A stretch of DNA of 44,428 nucleotides, taken from positions 1-44,428 of the forward strand of contig JANDJZ010000415.1 of NCBI GenBank assembly GCA_027943245.1, given 5' to 3'. The position numbers and the translations under genes are program-made. The notes under the pieces were generated by a model. The model saw only the letters and a list, made by a program, of their open reading frames with translations, was not told where the DNA came from and searched no databases. Origin of the DNA: Acanthamoeba sp. SK_2022b (taxonomy: Eukaryota > Discosea > Longamoebia > Acanthamoebidae). Below, piece by piece: positions 41,923 through 44,428 of the stretch (within the stretch, counting starts at the first letter, position 1; the number at the start of each line of letters is the position of its first letter).

Positions 41923-43847
41923 ATGAGCAGCAAGACGACCATGCGCGCGGTGGCGGTGGGCGAGCCCGGCCATGGTGGCCCAGAGCTTCTCTATGTCGCA
42001 GATGACGTGGCAAAGCCCGAACTGAAGCCTGCCCACCTGCTGGTGAAGATCAAGGCCACTGCCCTCAACCGTGCCGACACGCTTCAACGGTGCGTATTCA
42101 GTGCTTTCACAACTCGGCCCCACAAGTTTGTGCACAAACTTCAGGTGCTACAGCAATCTTCTGTATTTTGATGGGTTTGGCACACACGCCAGGGCGGGCA
42201 AGTACCCGCCTCCTCCGGGCGAGTCGACCGTGATGGGACTCGAGATGGCGGGCGTGGTAGAGGAGGTCGGAGAGGGCGTGACCTCGTTCAAGGCTGGCGA
42301 TCGGGTCTGGTACGGCCGACCCGAACTATTTATTTATCATGATTATTATTATTTTTATTATTTTTATTATTTTTATTATCTATCTTTATTTTACTCGTTG
42401 CCCGAGGCTCGCCCTGAAAAGTGGCTTGCCCCTACACCAGTGCGCTCCTCGGTGGCGGCGGCTATGCCGAGTTTTGTGTCATCCACCAGGACACTGCCAT
42501 GCACGTACGTCTGTATCACGACGCCACGCGCGCACGCATCACTTGCCGCCTTCGTGATCGTACCGCTCGCTGCAGATTCCCGAGAACCTGTCGTTCGAAG
42601 AGGCGGCGGCCATCCCCGAGGCCTTCCTCACGGCCTACCAGGCCCTCGTGTGGATCGGCGGCCTCGAGGCCAACAAGCGCGTGCTCATCCACGCCGGCGT
42701 ACGCACCGCCCTCGCCATGTCACAGAGCGCGTGAGAAGTGACGCCTGTTCTTCGTCTGCTTGTCGCGTTCAGGCCAGCGGCGTGGGCACTTCGGCCATCC
42801 AGCTCGCCAAGCTGTTCGACAACACTCAGGCAAGTAGCGCCACTCATGATGCACAGGCTGTGTTTGCTCACAAAACAAATCACAACAACTCACACTATAA
42901 AACACTAATAACTCATACACTTGATCAATTAAATCGATAATAATTCATTGTTGAAAATACGCAGGTGATCATTACGGCGTCAAAGGACAAGCTGCGGTTC
43001 TGTCACGAACTGGGCGCCGATGAGACCATCGACCGCAACGAGAACGACGGCAAGTGGGTCGATCGGGTGCTCTCGCTCACCGGGGGCAAGGGCGTCGACA
43101 TCGTCATCGACTTTGTCGGCTCGTCCTACTGGGAACAGAACCTGGCCGCTCTTGCCATGGGTGAGGGCCCTCCCCTACTCCTCATCCGTCCCATTGCATT
43201 CTATTTATTTATTTATTTATATTTATTTATTTATTATGGTTAAATGTTGGCAGACGGAACGATGGTGATCCTTGCGTTCCTCAGCGGCTCTCAGCTACCC
43301 AGCTGCGACATCGCTCCCATCTTGCGCAAGCGGTACACGTCGATCGCCTCCTCCCCTCCAAATCCACTGCTCGCCACTGCCTTGTGGCCTCCTGACCCTC
43401 GGGGCGTTGGCGCAGGCTGAACATTCGCGGATCGACCCTGAGGGCGCGGGCGCTCGACTACAAGGTCAAGCTTACCAAGGTACGTGTGTGCGTGTATGCG
43501 TGCGTGCGTGTGTGCGTGTGTGCGTGTGTGCGTATGTGCGTGTGCTGTGGTGAGTTGTTACCTGCCGGGCGTTGCGCTCAGTGCTGTTGTCGGTCGGTGG
43601 CTCACTTGCCGCGGGACAGGACTTCGAGGCCTTTGCGATGGACAAGTTCAAGGAGGGTCGGCTCAAGGCCCTCATCACAAAGACCTTCTCGTGGGAGCAC
43701 GTCGCCGACGCCCACAGGTTGACTCCCCTCCCCCACCAACATTGTTCCTCCTGTTTGTTGACCACAACACTCACCTTCGCTAACACGCCTTTCAGGTTCA
43801 TGGAAAGCAACCAGAGCGTGGGCAAGATCGTGCTCAACGGCATGTGA
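41923..43847 (+). CDS. PIG3/TP53I3-like NADPH:quinone oxidoreductase (MDR superfamily)
   Basis: Zinc-independent medium-chain reductase that reduces quinones with NADPH. Exon 1 begins MSSKTTMRAVAVGEPGHGGP and ends NRADTLQR. After the intron, AGKYPPPPGESTVMGLEMAG gives the NRAD..QR.G.YPPPPG signature of PIG3. Further exons: VEEVGEGVTSFKAGDRV, CALLGGGGYAEFCVIHQDTA, IPENLSFEEAAAIPEAFLTA, NKRVLIHAG, ASGVGTSAIQLAKLF (nucleotide-binding), VIITASKDKLRFCHELGADE, GGKGVDIVIDFVGSSYWEQN, DGTMVILAFLSGSQLP, LNIRGSTLRARALDYK and FMESNQSVGKIVLNGM. No catalytic or structural zinc Cys cluster is present, as expected. About ten short introns; one is (TTA)n-rich (42330-42410) and one carries GTGCGT repeats (near 43490). 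Confidence 0.9.
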
Positions 43848-43951
43848 GCACACGAACAGATGAACTGTTGTTGGAACGTTTGTTTTGCTTCGTTTTGAAC
43901 AAACAAAACTGTATCTACATCATCCAATCGTACGTACGCGTGCAAGAGCTG

Positions 43952-44428
43952 CTACGATGAGGGATAGGAGGGGTTGTCGGTCATGCACATCTCGCACGAG
44001 GGACGGCCGAAACGGTTGAGATAGGTGCACGCGGGACAGGCCCACTCGGGCGCGCCCGAGCTCGGAGCCTCGGCCGGCCGGGGACTCGACGTCGCAACTG
44101 GAACAGCAGGCGCCGGTCCGGGTCGTGGCCGCCGCCTCTCCTCTTGCCGCTCCTCGGCTCGTCGCTGGTGAGCCTGCGCCTGCACCGCCTCCGCACTGCC
44201 GCCAGCCCGGGCCTCTTTCGTGGTCGTAGTGGCAGCCGCCTGCTGTTGTTGCTGTTGCTGCTGCTTGGCGTCGGCCGCCTGTTCGGCCGCCTGGGCCTCC
44301 TCGGCGCGTATGCAGCCGCCGCAGCCTTGGGTGATGGCCTGCTCGCGGGCGCTGATGCGGCCGAGCGCCGCCTCCAGGGCGAGCTCCTGTGGCCGCCGGG
44401 CGTGGTGGGGAGCCGCCGAGGCCGAGGC
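43952..44428 (-). CDS. RanBP2-type zinc-finger protein, C-terminal end only
   Basis: An open minus-strand frame enters from the right edge and stops at 43952. It begins with an Ala/Glu-rich helical stretch (LALEAALGRISAREQAITQG) and CGGC, then a run of about nine Gln, then a Pro/Arg-rich linker. It ends in one RanBP2-type finger, PEWACPACTYLNRFGRPSCE followed by MCMTDNP, with the Cx2C..Cx2C spacing and the W and N residues of the family. Such fingers bind ubiquitin or single-stranded RNA. The upstream catalytic or other domains lie outside the window, so the protein's role cannot be given. Confidence 0.75.
   Translation of the reverse strand, partial: ASASAAPHHARRPQELALEAALGRISAREQAITQGCGGCIRAEEAQAAEQAADAKQQQQQQQQAAATTTTKEARAGGSAEAVQAQAHQRRAEERQEERRRPRPGPAPAVPVATSSPRPAEAPSSGAPEWACPACTYLNRFGRPSCEMCMTDNPSYPSS

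Overview
The window is nuclear DNA from a eukaryote, most likely an amoebozoan of the Acanthamoeba type. Genes are densely packed, G+C-rich at the third codon position, and split by many short introns (about 50-100 bases) whose donors are often GTACG or GTGCG. The gene content also fits: an SH2-domain protein kinase of the Dictyostelium Shk kind, a cAMP-receptor-like 7TM receptor, and eukaryotic complexes (ORC, augmin, PRC2). The genus is an inference from these traits; no marker gene was compared. Splice structures were read by hand from frame continuity and GT..AG sites.

Layout. 1-5202: ORC4 (minus, running off the left edge), a METTL23-like methyltransferase (plus) and a nodulin-like MFS transporter (minus). 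5408-5488: tRNA-Leu(AAG). 5490-8247: an island of decayed repeats with a PIF/Harbinger transposase remnant. 8248-8319: tRNA-Arg(ACG). 8320-17950: a second, larger island with several unrecognised coding stretches, a decayed DDE-like transposase gene and a GTGGGC minisatellite of about 0.8 kb. 18173-28482: Siva-like protein, a small secreted Cys/Lys/Asp protein, a Cys/Met-metabolism PLP enzyme with a C-terminal extension, a T4 Rnl1-like RNA ligase, a multi-TM RING-H2 E3 ligase and a CDC123/D123 homologue with an apparent one-base frameshift. 28483-29616: a third, small repeat-like stretch next to tRNA-Lys(CUU) at 29617-29689. 29801-44428: F-box/SPRY protein, SUZ12-like PRC2 subunit, HAUS4/AUG4-like augmin subunit, Shk-type kinase, cAR-like receptor, PIG3-like quinone oxidoreductase, and the C-terminal end of a RanBP2-type zinc-finger protein (running off the right edge).

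The genes do not form operons or one pathway. Host genes lie in divergent pairs sharing short intergenic regions (ORC4/METTL, PLP enzyme/RNA ligase, F-box/SUZ12, HAUS4/Shk kinase) and in convergent pairs with 56 to about 230 bases between stop codons. By contrast, all three repeat-rich, gene-poor islands abut a tRNA gene. The least familiar material is the 8.3-17.9 kb island. It has a transposase-like gene with a Cys/His N-terminal region and recognisable D, D, PD-LH and TPYxH blocks, broken by frameshifts, an in-frame stop and the minisatellite. Beside it are a spliced, host-intron-bearing gene and a divergent partner of unknown function.
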